This document shows positions 8,367-16,602 of a DNA stretch of 38,819 bases, one piece after another. Positions within the stretch are counted from its first letter, which is position 1. Every line of letters begins with the position of its first letter. The notes beneath the pieces are model-generated. The model was not told the DNA's origin and did not search any database. It worked only from the letters and a program-made list of their open reading frames with translations. Made by a program: the position numbers and the translations under genes. The stretch comes from Paracoccaceae bacterium (GTDB lineage Bacteria > Pseudomonadota > Alphaproteobacteria > Rhodobacterales > Rhodobacteraceae). Where the stretch lies: contig QOQI01000008.1 of the NCBI GenBank assembly GCA_003332035.1, forward strand, positions 1 through 38,819, written 5' to 3'.

Positions 8367-10112
8367 TTAATTCATTTGAGTTGCTGGCTCTACACCCAGA
8401 ATACCAAGACCTGAGGAAATAACAACTAAAACAGCCGAAATCATGGCCATTTTTGTACAAGTTAACTTATGGTTATTTTCTTGGATAAATCGTAGCTCTA
8501 CGTTTTCACTGCCTTTGTTCCATAAACTATGGAAATCACTCGCGAGCTCATACAGGTAGAAAGCTATTCGGTGCGGCTCATGAGTTTTTGCAGAGATTTC
8601 AACAAGTCGCGGCCACTCAGCTAACTTTTTAGCAATTTTAATTTCTGCCTCGTGAGTAATTTCACAAAATGTTTCGTATTTCACCTGTTTTTCATCAAAG
8701 TATATTCCCGCTTCTTTTGCTTTTCGTAGCACACTATGGATTCTAGCACTGGCGTATTGAACATAATACACAGGGTTATCTCTGCTTTGCTCAAGAACCT
8801 TTTCAAAGTCAAAGTCTAAAGGAGCATCATTTTTCCGCGTCAGCATAACAAAACGGGTCACGTCAGAACCAACTTGATCTACTAAGTCTCGCAAAGTTAC
8901 AAATGTCCCTGCCCTTTTTGACATTTTAAAGGGCTCTCCCCGTTTAAATAACTTCACTAGCTGGGTTAACTTTATGTCAAATTTAACTTTGTCATCTGAA
9001 AGTGCAGAAACAGCAGCTTTCATGCGCTTGACATATCCACCATGATCAGCCCCAAAAATATCAATCAATTGATCAAAATTGCGCTCTACTTTATCAAAGT
9101 GGTAAGCAATGTCCGGAGCAAAATAAGTCCACGTTCCATCAGATTTTTTAATCGGACGATCTACATCATCACCATGAGAACTTGATTTAAATAAAGTTTG
9201 CCTCCTAGGCTCCCAATCTTCTACTTTCTTACCCTTGGGAGAGTCCAAAATTCCTTCGTATATTAATTTTTTGCTTTTCAGACTTTCAATCGCTTCTTCA
9301 ATTTTACCACCACCGTACAAAGATTTTTCTGAAAAAAATATATCCATTTCAATCCCTAACGCCGCGAGATCATTTTTTATCAGTTTCATCATAGCGTCCG
9401 TCGAAAATTTACGAACATCGTCCAACCAATAATGTTCTGATTTATCAATATAATCCGAACCAACTTTTGCTTTAAGAGCTTGCCCGACTGGAATAAGATA
9501 ATCTCCTGGATAGGTTCCATCTTCAAAAGCAACATCCTGGCCGTGGGCCTCAAGATAGCGAAGGTAAACAGACCTTGCTAGTGTATCAACCTGGGATCCA
9601 CCATCATTGATATAGTACTCGCGTGTGACTGCATATCCGGCAAAACTTAATAATTGTGACAGCGCATCTCCAAAAACCGCTCCCCGAGTGTGTCCGACAT
9701 GCAATGGCCCTGTGGGGTTTGCTGAAACAAATTCAACATTAACCCGCAAATTTTCGCCTAACCCCGTTCGGCCATAGGCGCTTCCCAACTCTAAAATTTT
9801 ATTAAAGATTGATTGCCAAGCCTCGATATTAATACGAAGGTTTAAAAAACCAGGCCCAGCAACCTCTGAATTTTCAATGATATCTAAAGTAGATAGTCGC
9901 TTTGCCAATTTTTCCGCAATTTCGCGTGGATTTCTTTTTGCACTTTTGGACAAAACCATGGCTGCATTCGTTGCCATATCACCGTGCAAAGGGTCCCGAG
10001 GGGGCTCTACTGCCACACTAGCCATATCTAAACCACTGGGGAGCTCTCCAGCTGCAACCATGCACTCAAGTTCTTTCAGCACGTGCTGCCTTACAGTGTA
10101 AAAGAGATCCAT
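8367..10112 (-). CDS. argS: Arginyl-tRNA synthetase
   Basis: Class I synthetase that charges tRNA-Arg. The 581-residue length is standard. The N-terminal add1 domain (residues 1-95) includes VEPPRDPLHGDMATNAAM. The HIGH-type motif is HVGH at 138-141 in ANPTGPLHVGHTRG, and the KMSKS-type motif is FKMSKRAGTF at about 397-406. The C-terminal anticodon-binding helical domain ends in GLGILGVEPATQM, typical of the family. An AAGG lies a few bases before the ATG. It follows dgt by 101 bases and precedes the SPOR gene by 51, likely within one long transcript. Confidence 0.97.
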   Translation of the reverse strand: MDLFYTVRQHVLKELECMVAAGELPSGLDMASVAVEPPRDPLHGDMATNAAMVLSKSAKRNPREIAEKLAKRLSTLDIIENSEVAGPGFLNLRINIEAWQSIFNKILELGSAYGRTGLGENLRVNVEFVSANPTGPLHVGHTRGAVFGDALSQLLSFAGYAVTREYYINDGGSQVDTLARSVYLRYLEAHGQDVAFEDGTYPGDYLIPVGQALKAKVGSDYIDKSEHYWLDDVRKFSTDAMMKLIKNDLAALGIEMDIFFSEKSLYGGGKIEEAIESLKSKKLIYEGILDSPKGKKVEDWEPRRQTLFKSSSHGDDVDRPIKKSDGTWTYFAPDIAYHFDKVERNFDQLIDIFGADHGGYVKRMKAAVSALSDDKVKFDIKLTQLVKLFKRGEPFKMSKRAGTFVTLRDLVDQVGSDVTRFVMLTRKNDAPLDFDFEKVLEQSRDNPVYYVQYASARIHSVLRKAKEAGIYFDEKQVKYETFCEITHEAEIKIAKKLAEWPRLVEISAKTHEPHRIAFYLYELASDFHSLWNKGSENVELRFIQENNHKLTCTKMAMISAVLVVISSGLGILGVEPATQMN

Positions 10113-10213
10113 AAACCTTTTTTCCTCTATTTTGCGGTTTAACAGGGTCTGCAGCTACGTCAAGATCAACCCACATTAATAAAACGTAATTATCTTTATT
10201 CCGACGTTCTGGA

Positions 10214-11371
10214 CTACTTTTTCTCAAACAAGGTGTTGTGTTGATTTAACGCATATCTATCAGTCATCCCAGAAATGTAATCAGCAACCAATCGCGCCAA
10301 ATCAGTTTTATTGGATATAAGATCAGATTTTTGTTTCCAATCAGAGGGCAAATAGTCAGGATTATCAATATATTTTTTGAATAAATTTTGTAACTTAATA
10401 GTAACTATTTTTCTCATCTCAATAACTTTAGGGGCGCGATACATATTATTGAACAAAAAAGATTTTATTTCTTTTAATGCTGAAAACGTTTCATTTGAAA
10501 ATTGGATAACGGGTTTACTAGAATTTCGAATATCTTCTATTGAATTAGGAGAAAGCTCTAAGATGATATTCTTTGATTCAAAAATCACATCCTCAACCAA
10601 AATACCAAAGAAACGCCTAAGAGCCTCATGTCTGCGTCGATATTTATCTAAATTTGGGTAAGTTTTATCAACTTCACCATAACATTTTTCGATCAATGGT
10701 AAACGCTTTATGTCATCATCGGTGAATAGTTCCGCTCTTAGTCCGTCATGTAAGTCATGACTATTATAAGCGATATCATCTGAAATGGCAGCAACTTGGG
10801 CCTCGGCACTGGCAAAACTACTCAAATTAAGACTTTGAAAAGCATTATATTGCCTGAGGGCATATGGTATCGGCTCTTGAATCGGGCCATTATGCTTTGC
10901 AATTCCCTCTAAAGTGTCCCAAGTAAGATTAAGCCCGTCAAAGTCTGCATAATGTTGCTCTAGTTTGGTAACTATTCTTAATGCTTGAGCGTTATGATCA
11001 AATCCACCATATGCCACCATCAATTCGTCGAGAGCTTCCTCACCAGTATGGCCAAAGGGTGTATGGCCCAAATCATGTGCCAGAGAAATCGTTTCTGACA
11101 AATCGTAATTGAGATCTAGCGCTGTGCTTATAGTCCTAGCAACCTGAGCGACTTCAAGAGTGTGCGTCAATCGAGTACGAAAGTAATCACCTTCATCCTC
11201 AACAAAGACCTGAGTTTTATGTTTTAGTCTTCGAAAAGCTGAACAGTGCAAAATACGATCACGATCTCTCTGGTAACAAGAGCGATAATTACTTTCTGAT
11301 TCACTAAAATATCTATAGTTTGAAAAATTTTTTTCAAAGCTTGGGTCGGCAGCAAATCGAGCAAGCGTCAT
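10214..11371 (-). CDS. dgt: Deoxyguanosinetriphosphate triphosphohydrolase-like protein
   Basis: An HD-domain dNTP triphosphohydrolase, cleaving dNTPs to nucleoside and tripolyphosphate. The HD metal ligands are visible: His70 in RTRLTHTLEVAQ, and His99-Asp100 in SLAHDLGHTPFGHTGEEAL, with a later Asp in ISDDIAYNSHD. The 385-residue length fits the dGTPase-like group common in alphaproteobacteria rather than the longer E. coli Dgt, so the exact substrate preference is open. An AAGGAAAT ribosome site precedes the ATG. It is the first gene of the leftward dgt-argS-SPOR-nagZ-scpA-scpB run and is divergent from erpA across 89 bases. Confidence 0.92.
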   Translation of the reverse strand: MTLARFAADPSFEKNFSNYRYFSESESNYRSCYQRDRDRILHCSAFRRLKHKTQVFVEDEGDYFRTRLTHTLEVAQVARTISTALDLNYDLSETISLAHDLGHTPFGHTGEEALDELMVAYGGFDHNAQALRIVTKLEQHYADFDGLNLTWDTLEGIAKHNGPIQEPIPYALRQYNAFQSLNLSSFASAEAQVAAISDDIAYNSHDLHDGLRAELFTDDDIKRLPLIEKCYGEVDKTYPNLDKYRRRHEALRRFFGILVEDVIFESKNIILELSPNSIEDIRNSSKPVIQFSNETFSALKEIKSFLFNNMYRAPKVIEMRKIVTIKLQNLFKKYIDNPDYLPSDWKQKSDLISNKTDLARLVADYISGMTDRYALNQHNTLFEKK

Positions 11372-11384
11372 AGATATTTCCTTG

Positions 11385-11412
11385 TTTACAGTTTCTACCG
11401 TCTCTATATAAT
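11385..11412 (+). promoter_or_regulatory. Sigma-70-type promoter for erpA
   Basis: TTTACA (11385-11390, five of six consensus bases) and a perfect TATAAT (11407-11412) are spaced by 16 bases. The predicted start near 11419 leaves a leader of about 42 bases before the erpA ATG. The AT-rich 89-base divergent gap presumably also drives dgt on the other strand, but no equally clear boxes are seen for that direction. Confidence 0.65.
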
Positions 11413-11460
11413 TATAAGTGGTATTTATTACTATCTATGTTTGTTGAAGTGGAGATAAAA

Positions 11461-11784
11461 ATGCAGCTTCCGCCGAAAGTCACCAGTCGTGCTTTTGAAC
11501 GATTAGCTGAGATTATTCCAGCAAACTCCAATAAGGGGCTACGTGTAGCCGTCGAAGGTGGTGGATGTTCCGGTTTTCAATATAATATCGAGTTGGACAC
11601 AAAACACGAAGATGACCTCATTTTAGAGAACGCAGGTAACAAAGTTTTTATCGATAGTACCTCACTGCCCTTTTTGAGCAATGCTACAATAGACTTTTCT
11701 GAAGAATTGATTGGTGCCCGCTTCATTATTGATAACCCAAATGCAAGTTCTTCTTGCGGGTGTGGCACTAGTTTTTCAATTTGA
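11461..11784 (+). CDS. erpA: Iron-sulfur cluster insertion protein ErpA (A-type carrier)
   Basis: A-type carrier that hands Fe-S clusters to apo-enzymes. The 107-residue HesB/IscA-fold protein has the three cluster-binding cysteines: Cys36 in GGGCSGFQY, and Cys99 and Cys101 in SSCGCGTSFSI. A start at 11461 is preferred over an in-frame ATG 24 bases upstream, because GTGGAGAT lies immediately before 11461 at proper spacing and the shorter product starts like other A-type carriers. ErpA, IscA and SufA are similar; the ErpA name rests on the neighbourhood with dgt and xthA, familiar from Rhodobacterales. xthA begins ten bases downstream. Confidence 0.88.
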   Translation: MQLPPKVTSRAFERLAEIIPANSNKGLRVAVEGGGCSGFQYNIELDTKHEDDLILENAGNKVFIDSTSLPFLSNATIDFSEELIGARFIIDNPNASSSCGCGTSFSI

Positions 11785-11794
11785 AATCTGTTTT

Positions 11795-12574
11795 ATGAAA
11801 ATTGCTAGCTTCAACATAAACGGCATCAAAGCTAGGACACCTGCTTTGATTAGTTGGTTAAAAGAGTCCAATCCAGATGTGGCATTACTTCAAGAAATTA
11901 AATCAATCGATGAGAATTTTCCTAGAGAAACTTTTGAAGATTTAGGATACAATGTTGAGACCCATGGACAAAAGTCTTTCAATGGCGTTGCAATTTTATC
12001 AAAATATCCTTTGCGAGAAGTTGAGCGTGGACTACCAGGGGACGAAAATGATGAACAAGCGAGATGGATTGAAGCTACTATATGCATACCTCATGAGATA
12101 AAAATCTGCTGCTTATACCTTCCAAATGGCAACCCTCTTCCAGGACCAAAGTATGATTATAAATTAGCCTGGATGGATAGACTTCATCTGAGAGCACAAG
12201 AATTGCTTCGTTCTGAGCAAACTTCATTGATGGCAGGCGATTTTAATATTATTCCTCAAGCAGAGGACGCCGCCGTGCCAGAAGCATGGACAGATGACGC
12301 TCTGTTCAAACTAGAAAGCAGGACTAAATTTAGAAAAATCTTAAATTTAGGTTTTTCGGATGCATTTAGGGCATGCAATAATGGCCCAGGTCATTATAGT
12401 TTCTGGGATTATCAAGCTGGGGCTTGGGATCAAAATGATGGGATTAGGATCGATCATTTCCTTTTGTCACCTGGCTGCGCAGATCTATTGACTGATTGTA
12501 AAATTGATAGTGGTATAAGAGGGCGCGAAAAGCCATCCGATCATGTTCCGATTTGGGTCAAATTAAATGTTTAA
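11795..12574 (+). CDS. xthA: Exodeoxyribonuclease III / AP endonuclease
   Basis: An endonuclease/exonuclease/phosphatase-fold enzyme that cuts DNA at abasic sites and trims 3' blocked ends. The start at the in-frame ATG giving MKIASFNINGIKAR is the family's usual beginning; a longer frame back to 11711 would run through erpA and add an unrelated 28 residues. Catalytic residues visible are Asn8, Glu34 in LLQEIKS, the AGDFNIIP segment near residue 150, DHFLLSP, and the final SDHVPIW with His250. At 259 residues it is standard length. It follows erpA by ten bases and overlaps the end of the convergent monooxygenase by 12. Confidence 0.95.
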   Translation: MKIASFNINGIKARTPALISWLKESNPDVALLQEIKSIDENFPRETFEDLGYNVETHGQKSFNGVAILSKYPLREVERGLPGDENDEQARWIEATICIPHEIKICCLYLPNGNPLPGPKYDYKLAWMDRLHLRAQELLRSEQTSLMAGDFNIIPQAEDAAVPEAWTDDALFKLESRTKFRKILNLGFSDAFRACNNGPGHYSFWDYQAGAWDQNDGIRIDHFLLSPGCADLLTDCKIDSGIRGREKPSDHVPIWVKLNV

Positions 12575-13693
12575 ATTCGTAACATCGTAATTATAAAGCC
12601 AACGAAAAGGTAAATTTGCTGACTGTGGAAAAGTTTTATCCAAAAGACTTAAACCACTATGTGCGCCAATCCGAAAAAGACTATGCTCTAAGTGAAACTT
12701 CCAAGCATTATTTTTGATCGCTTTCATTAAGCGCAACAAACGAGGTTTTCTTATTTCAATATATTTCTCGGCAGCCTTACTGGGTTCATGAAAAGTTATC
12801 AACTTCGCCAAAATAAAAGCATCTTCTAAGGCAGAATTTGCTCCTTGCGCCAAAAATGGAAGCATCGGATGCAACGCGTCTCCTATTAAAAATATGTTGT
12901 CAATCGCCCAATTACTTGGAATGTCCTGAGAGCTCAAACCCCATTTATGAACCGTCTCGACAGATTTCAAAGCATCCCCGAGGTCACCCCCAAATTCCGA
13001 AAAAAGATTTTTTATATTTTCTGGTTTCTCTTTCCGACTCCACTCAAAAATTTCATCATTTTCAGATTCTTGGATTAAAACTAGATTTAATTGATCACTT
13101 CCCCTTACAGGATAGGAGACAATATGCTTGTTCGGCGCAATAGTTAATCTAACACCGCTATGATGGTTAAATTTATTGGGAACAACGGAACGCCAAGCAA
13201 AGTAGTCAGATCTCCTATTCTTGCTTTGTTGTGGGTTCAATAAAGATCTAGTTGTTGAATGGACCCCATCCGCACCAATTACAAAAGAATATTGATCCCT
13301 AAGTGATTTTGCATCCGCAGTGTAGCCTAAATTGAAACTTACTTTATTACTTACAGCGGAACGGTATAGCAGATTAATCAGGTCTGCCCTATGCAAAAGT
13401 CGAAAATTCTCCTTCCCTAACACAGAGCTTTGATCAAATTGCAATAATTTTTGTCCGTTCTGATAATCACATATTAAAATAGATTTATTACATATAGAGG
13501 TTTGGATAACTTTCTTAGATAGACCTATCTCTTTCAATACACAAAACCCGTTAGGCGAAATTTGTATTCCTGCTCCTACTTCCCTAATTCTTTGATTTTT
13601 CTCAAAAACAGATACTTTATGACCAGCCTTAGCTAAGAGACTGGCAACACTTAGTCCAGAAACTCCTGCTCCGATTACTGCAATTTTTAACAA
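12563..13693 (-). CDS. FAD-dependent monooxygenase (UbiH / salicylate hydroxylase type)
   Basis: A group A flavoprotein hydroxylase of 376 residues. The N-terminal dinucleotide fold is IGAGVSGLSVASLLAKAGH (residues about 6-24) ending in the acidic FEKN; the FAD/NADPH motif VIGADGVHSTTRS is near residue 140; and the FAD-ribityl motif is FLIGDALHPMLPFLAQGAN near residue 285. These establish cofactor use but not substrate. Aromatic ring hydroxylation is the family norm. It lies 65 bases downstream of dksA on the same strand, with no catabolic genes nearby that would name a substrate. A ubiquinone-pathway role is possible but the sequence does not show it. Confidence 0.85.
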   Translation of the reverse strand: MLKIAVIGAGVSGLSVASLLAKAGHKVSVFEKNQRIREVGAGIQISPNGFCVLKEIGLSKKVIQTSICNKSILICDYQNGQKLLQFDQSSVLGKENFRLLHRADLINLLYRSAVSNKVSFNLGYTADAKSLRDQYSFVIGADGVHSTTRSLLNPQQSKNRRSDYFAWRSVVPNKFNHHSGVRLTIAPNKHIVSYPVRGSDQLNLVLIQESENDEIFEWSRKEKPENIKNLFSEFGGDLGDALKSVETVHKWGLSSQDIPSNWAIDNIFLIGDALHPMLPFLAQGANSALEDAFILAKLITFHEPSKAAEKYIEIRKPRLLRLMKAIKNNAWKFHLEHSLFRIGAHSGLSLLDKTFPQSANLPFRWLYNYDVTNLNI

Positions 13694-13758
13694 CTGATTT
13701 TGCTCAAAAATTACCCTATCTATGAGATTAAGGCAAAAAGATCCAAACTAACAAAGAG

Positions 13759-14187
13759 CTATTCGTCTCTGTGTACTTTTTCTTTACGCTCGTGTTTTTC
13801 TTGAGCCTCCAAAGTCATTGTAGCAATAGGTCTAGCATCCAACCTTCTTAACGAAATAGGGTCTCCTGTTTTTTCGCAGTACCCGTACTCGCCTTCATCA
13901 ATACGCCGTAAAGCGGAATCAATTTTGGCAACAAGTTTTCTTTGACGGTCTCTTGTTCGCAATTCTAATGCTCGGTCAGTTTCCTCACTCGCTCTATCTG
14001 CTATATCAGGAATATTTCTCGTGCCATCTTGAAGGCCCTCGATAGTATCCTTACTGTCGGACATCAAATCTGCCTTCCAAACCAATAGCTTACGTTTAAA
14101 ATATTCTAGTTGGCGGTCGTTCATAAACGGCTCATCTTCAGCCGGTCTATAATCATCTGAAAGAAAAACTTCAGGCTTCATAATCAC
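13759..14187 (-). CDS. dksA: RNA polymerase-binding factor DksA, cysteine-poor form
   Basis: DksA enters the secondary channel of RNA polymerase and works with ppGpp to reset transcription in starvation. The 142-residue protein has a coiled-coil region whose tip, NIPDIADRASEE, keeps the two key aspartates (Asp61 and Asp64). The C-terminal globular part keeps the family wording RRLDARP but has only one of the four zinc cysteines: Cys104, then Thr107, Thr125 and Ala128 where E. coli has Cys. From memory, the functional Rhodobacter sphaeroides homologue is also cysteine-poor, so this is probably a working, zinc-free form. Divergent from the MoxR-type operon across about 170 bases. Confidence 0.93.
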   Translation of the reverse strand: MIMKPEVFLSDDYRPAEDEPFMNDRQLEYFKRKLLVWKADLMSDSKDTIEGLQDGTRNIPDIADRASEETDRALELRTRDRQRKLVAKIDSALRRIDEGEYGYCEKTGDPISLRRLDARPIATMTLEAQEKHERKEKVHRDE

Positions 14188-14360
14188 CCTCCCCTCAAGC
14201 GTTTCAAGATTGGATATTCAGAGCTATTTTTGCCTTCATCTGTATATCCCTGTTAGGTCGGGTTAAACTACCCGGGGTAATTTGTCACTAGCCAAATCAA
14301 AAGATTGAAGCTTTTAGATTATTTGGTTATTTGTAAACATCTTTCAAAATGGAGCACAAT

Positions 14361-15200
14361 ATGAAATTTAACGGCACAGACGATTATATAGCTACTGAAG
14401 ATTTAATGATCGCAGTGAATGCCGCCGTTACGTTGGAACGACCACTTTTAATTAAGGGAGAACCTGGTACGGGCAAAACAGAACTCGCAAAACAAGTATC
14501 TCTTGGCCTAAAATTGGAAATGCTGGAATGGAATATAAAGTCTACAACTAAAGCCCAACAAGGCCTTTATGAATATGATGCAGTATCTCGGCTACGAGAT
14601 AGTCAGTTGGGAGATAAGCGAGTAAATAATGTCGCAAATTATATTCGAAAAGGGAAACTTTGGGAGGCTTTTGAAAGTGATAAAAAAGTCGTATTGCTTA
14701 TCGATGAGATAGATAAAGCGGATATCGAGTTTCCAAATGATCTTCTTCAAGAATTGGATAAAATGGCTTTTTATGTTTATGAAACCGGAGAAACCATTTC
14801 AGCTCAGAGACGGCCCGTTGTTATAATTACTTCAAATAACGAGAAAGAGCTGCCAGATGCATTTTTGCGAAGATGTTTTTTTCATTATATTAAATTTCCT
14901 GATCAAGAAACTTTACGTAAGATTGTAAAAGTTCATTACCCTAACATAAAAGACAACCTTCTCTCGACAGCTTTAACCCAATTTTTTGAAATCAGAGAGC
15001 AGTCTGGCTTAAAGAAAAAACCATCAACCTCTGAGGTGCTCGACTGGCTGAAACTTTTGCTTGCCGACGATTTAAAACCAGAAGATTTGCGCCGTGAAAG
15101 TTCATCGGCACTACCCAAATTACATGGCGCACTGTTGAAAAATGAACAGGACGTTCAACTCTTTGAAAGGCTCGCCTTTCTAGCAAGAAATGAACGTTAG
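14361..15200 (+). CDS. MoxR-type AAA ATPase
   Basis: A 279-residue AAA+ ATPase with Walker A GEPGTGKT (residues 33-40), Walker B VVLLIDEIDKAD (Asp115-Glu116), a sensor-1 ITSNNEKELPDAFLRRC with arginine finger, and a short helical lid. The ATG at 14361 is chosen over 14349 because GGAG (14351-14354) then lies at correct spacing. MoxR ATPases typically work with VWA-domain proteins as chaperones that mature or activate enzymes, for example CoxD with CoxE. A VWA gene follows two genes later on the same strand, so the pair likely works together. The client is not identifiable here; no carbon monoxide or methanol dehydrogenase genes are nearby. Confidence 0.9.
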   Translation: MKFNGTDDYIATEDLMIAVNAAVTLERPLLIKGEPGTGKTELAKQVSLGLKLEMLEWNIKSTTKAQQGLYEYDAVSRLRDSQLGDKRVNNVANYIRKGKLWEAFESDKKVVLLIDEIDKADIEFPNDLLQELDKMAFYVYETGETISAQRRPVVIITSNNEKELPDAFLRRCFFHYIKFPDQETLRKIVKVHYPNIKDNLLSTALTQFFEIREQSGLKKKPSTSEVLDWLKLLLADDLKPEDLRRESSSALPKLHGALLKNEQDVQLFERLAFLARNER

Positions 15201-15228
15201 CTTTAACTATAAATTTTTAGGAGACAAA

Positions 15229-15393
15229 ATGTATCTTATCGCTGCATTGATTGGTGCTCTTATAGGAGCAAGAACTGCAAAAAAAAGAAAAGGGGCAATT
15301 TTAGACGTTGCCTTTTATGCAACTGGTTATTCCATAGCATTTGGTTTAGCCGCGCTCATCTTCACTCTAATAATACACCGTAACTTTCTGTAA
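15229..15393 (+). CDS. Small membrane protein, function unknown
   Basis: A 54-residue protein with two predicted membrane segments: about residues 1-15 (MYLIAALIGALIGA) and about 28-49 (YATGYSIAFGLAALIFTLII), separated by a basic stretch RTAKKRKG. The charge placement suggests both ends lie outside and the loop inside. The start at 15229 is preferred over 15190 because TAGGAGAC lies just before it and the longer frame would overlap the ATPase gene. It lies between the ATPase and VWA genes, two bases before the latter, so it is surely co-expressed. I recall similar unnamed proteins from Rhodobacterales genomes, but no function. It may anchor the ATPase/VWA complex to the membrane. Confidence 0.75.
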   Translation: MYLIAALIGALIGARTAKKRKGAILDVAFYATGYSIAFGLAALIFTLIIHRNFL

Positions 15394-15395
15394 AA

Positions 15396-16580
15396 ATGTT
15401 TATTAATTTTTTCGATAATTTGCGTAAATCTGGAATTCCCGTAAGTCTTAGAGAATACTTAACCTTTCTGGAAGCTATAAGTAAAAATATTGGTACCTAT
15501 GAAATTGAAAATTTTTATATTTTAGGCCGTACCATCATGGTGAAAGATGAGAGGCACCTAGATCGATTTGACAGAGCTTTTTCTCATACTTTCAATGGCT
15601 TGGATGAGCTCTCTTTAGAAGAAATAATTGATAAAGCAGAGCTACCTAGCGATTGGTTAAAGAAACTAGCTGAAAAGCACTTGAATAAAGAAGAAATGGC
15701 CGAAATTAAATCCTTGGGCGGCTTTGAAAAGCTAATGGAGACACTAAAAAAACGACTAGAAGAACAAAAAGCAAGACATCAAGGTGGTAATAAATGGATA
15801 GGAACTGCGGGGACAAGCCCTTTCGGTGCCTACGGTTATAATCCAGAGGGAATAAGAATAGGTCAAAATGAAAGTCGCCATAAAAGGGCCGTTAAAGTTT
15901 GGGACAAGCGAAACTTCAAAAATCTCGATGACACTATCGAAATAGGGACACGAAATATTAAAGTTGCATTAAAGCGACTGCGTAAATGGGCAAGGGACGG
16001 TGCAGAAGAAGAACTAGATATTGATAAAACGATTCAGTCGACAGCGGAAAATGGCTATTTGGATGTAAAAACGCGTCCAGAACGGCGAAATGCTGTAAAA
16101 GTTTTACTATTTTTAGACGTAGGGGGCTCAATGGATCCCTATATAAAACTTGTCGAAGAGCTGTTTTCAGCCGCACGAAGTGAATTTAAACATTTAGAAT
16201 ATTTTTACTTTCATAACTGTATTTATGAGGGTGTATGGAAGGATAATCAAAGAAGGTGGACAGCACAAATACCGACAGACGAAATAATTAGAACTTACGG
16301 AAATGACTATAAATGCATATGCGTTGGGGACGCATCAATGTCTCCATATGAGATAGCTTTTCCAGGTGGCGCTAATGAACACTACAATACTGAATCCGGT
16401 CAAGTTTGGTTGGACAGAGTTCGATCTCAATGGCCAAGCAACCTTTGGATAAACCCTGTAAAACAAAATCTTTGGGGCTATACGCAGTCAATAGAGATGA
16501 TAAAAGATATTTTTGAAGACAAAATGGTCCCCATGACTCTCGAAGGTTTGGAGAAGGGAGTGAAAGAGTTAGCTCGTTGA
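15396..16580 (+). CDS. VWA-domain protein, CoxE-like
   Basis: A 394-residue soluble protein. The N-terminal 125 residues are helical and charged, and a Gly-rich linker follows (about 129-160). The VWA domain begins near residue 232 with VKVLLFLDVGGSMDPYI, where Asp241 to Ser245 form a metal-site motif with Gly in place of the middle Ser (DxGxS). A second metal-site Asp is likely in CVGDASMSPYEI. Such proteins partner with MoxR ATPases, and the matching ATPase gene lies just upstream. The start follows the small membrane protein by two bases, which suggests coupled translation. The N-terminal part resembles CoxE-type proteins, but the client enzyme is unknown. Confidence 0.88.
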   Translation: MFINFFDNLRKSGIPVSLREYLTFLEAISKNIGTYEIENFYILGRTIMVKDERHLDRFDRAFSHTFNGLDELSLEEIIDKAELPSDWLKKLAEKHLNKEEMAEIKSLGGFEKLMETLKKRLEEQKARHQGGNKWIGTAGTSPFGAYGYNPEGIRIGQNESRHKRAVKVWDKRNFKNLDDTIEIGTRNIKVALKRLRKWARDGAEEELDIDKTIQSTAENGYLDVKTRPERRNAVKVLLFLDVGGSMDPYIKLVEELFSAARSEFKHLEYFYFHNCIYEGVWKDNQRRWTAQIPTDEIIRTYGNDYKCICVGDASMSPYEIAFPGGANEHYNTESGQVWLDRVRSQWPSNLWINPVKQNLWGYTQSIEMIKDIFEDKMVPMTLEGLEKGVKELAR

Positions 16581-16602
16581 AAATTTTTAGGTTATTTTTC
16601 AT

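Noticed and set aside
14259..14274. Hairpin CGGGT/ACCCG in the dksA-MoxR divergent gap
   Set aside because: A five-base-pair stem without a T-run or clear promoter relation; kept out because it explains nothing further.
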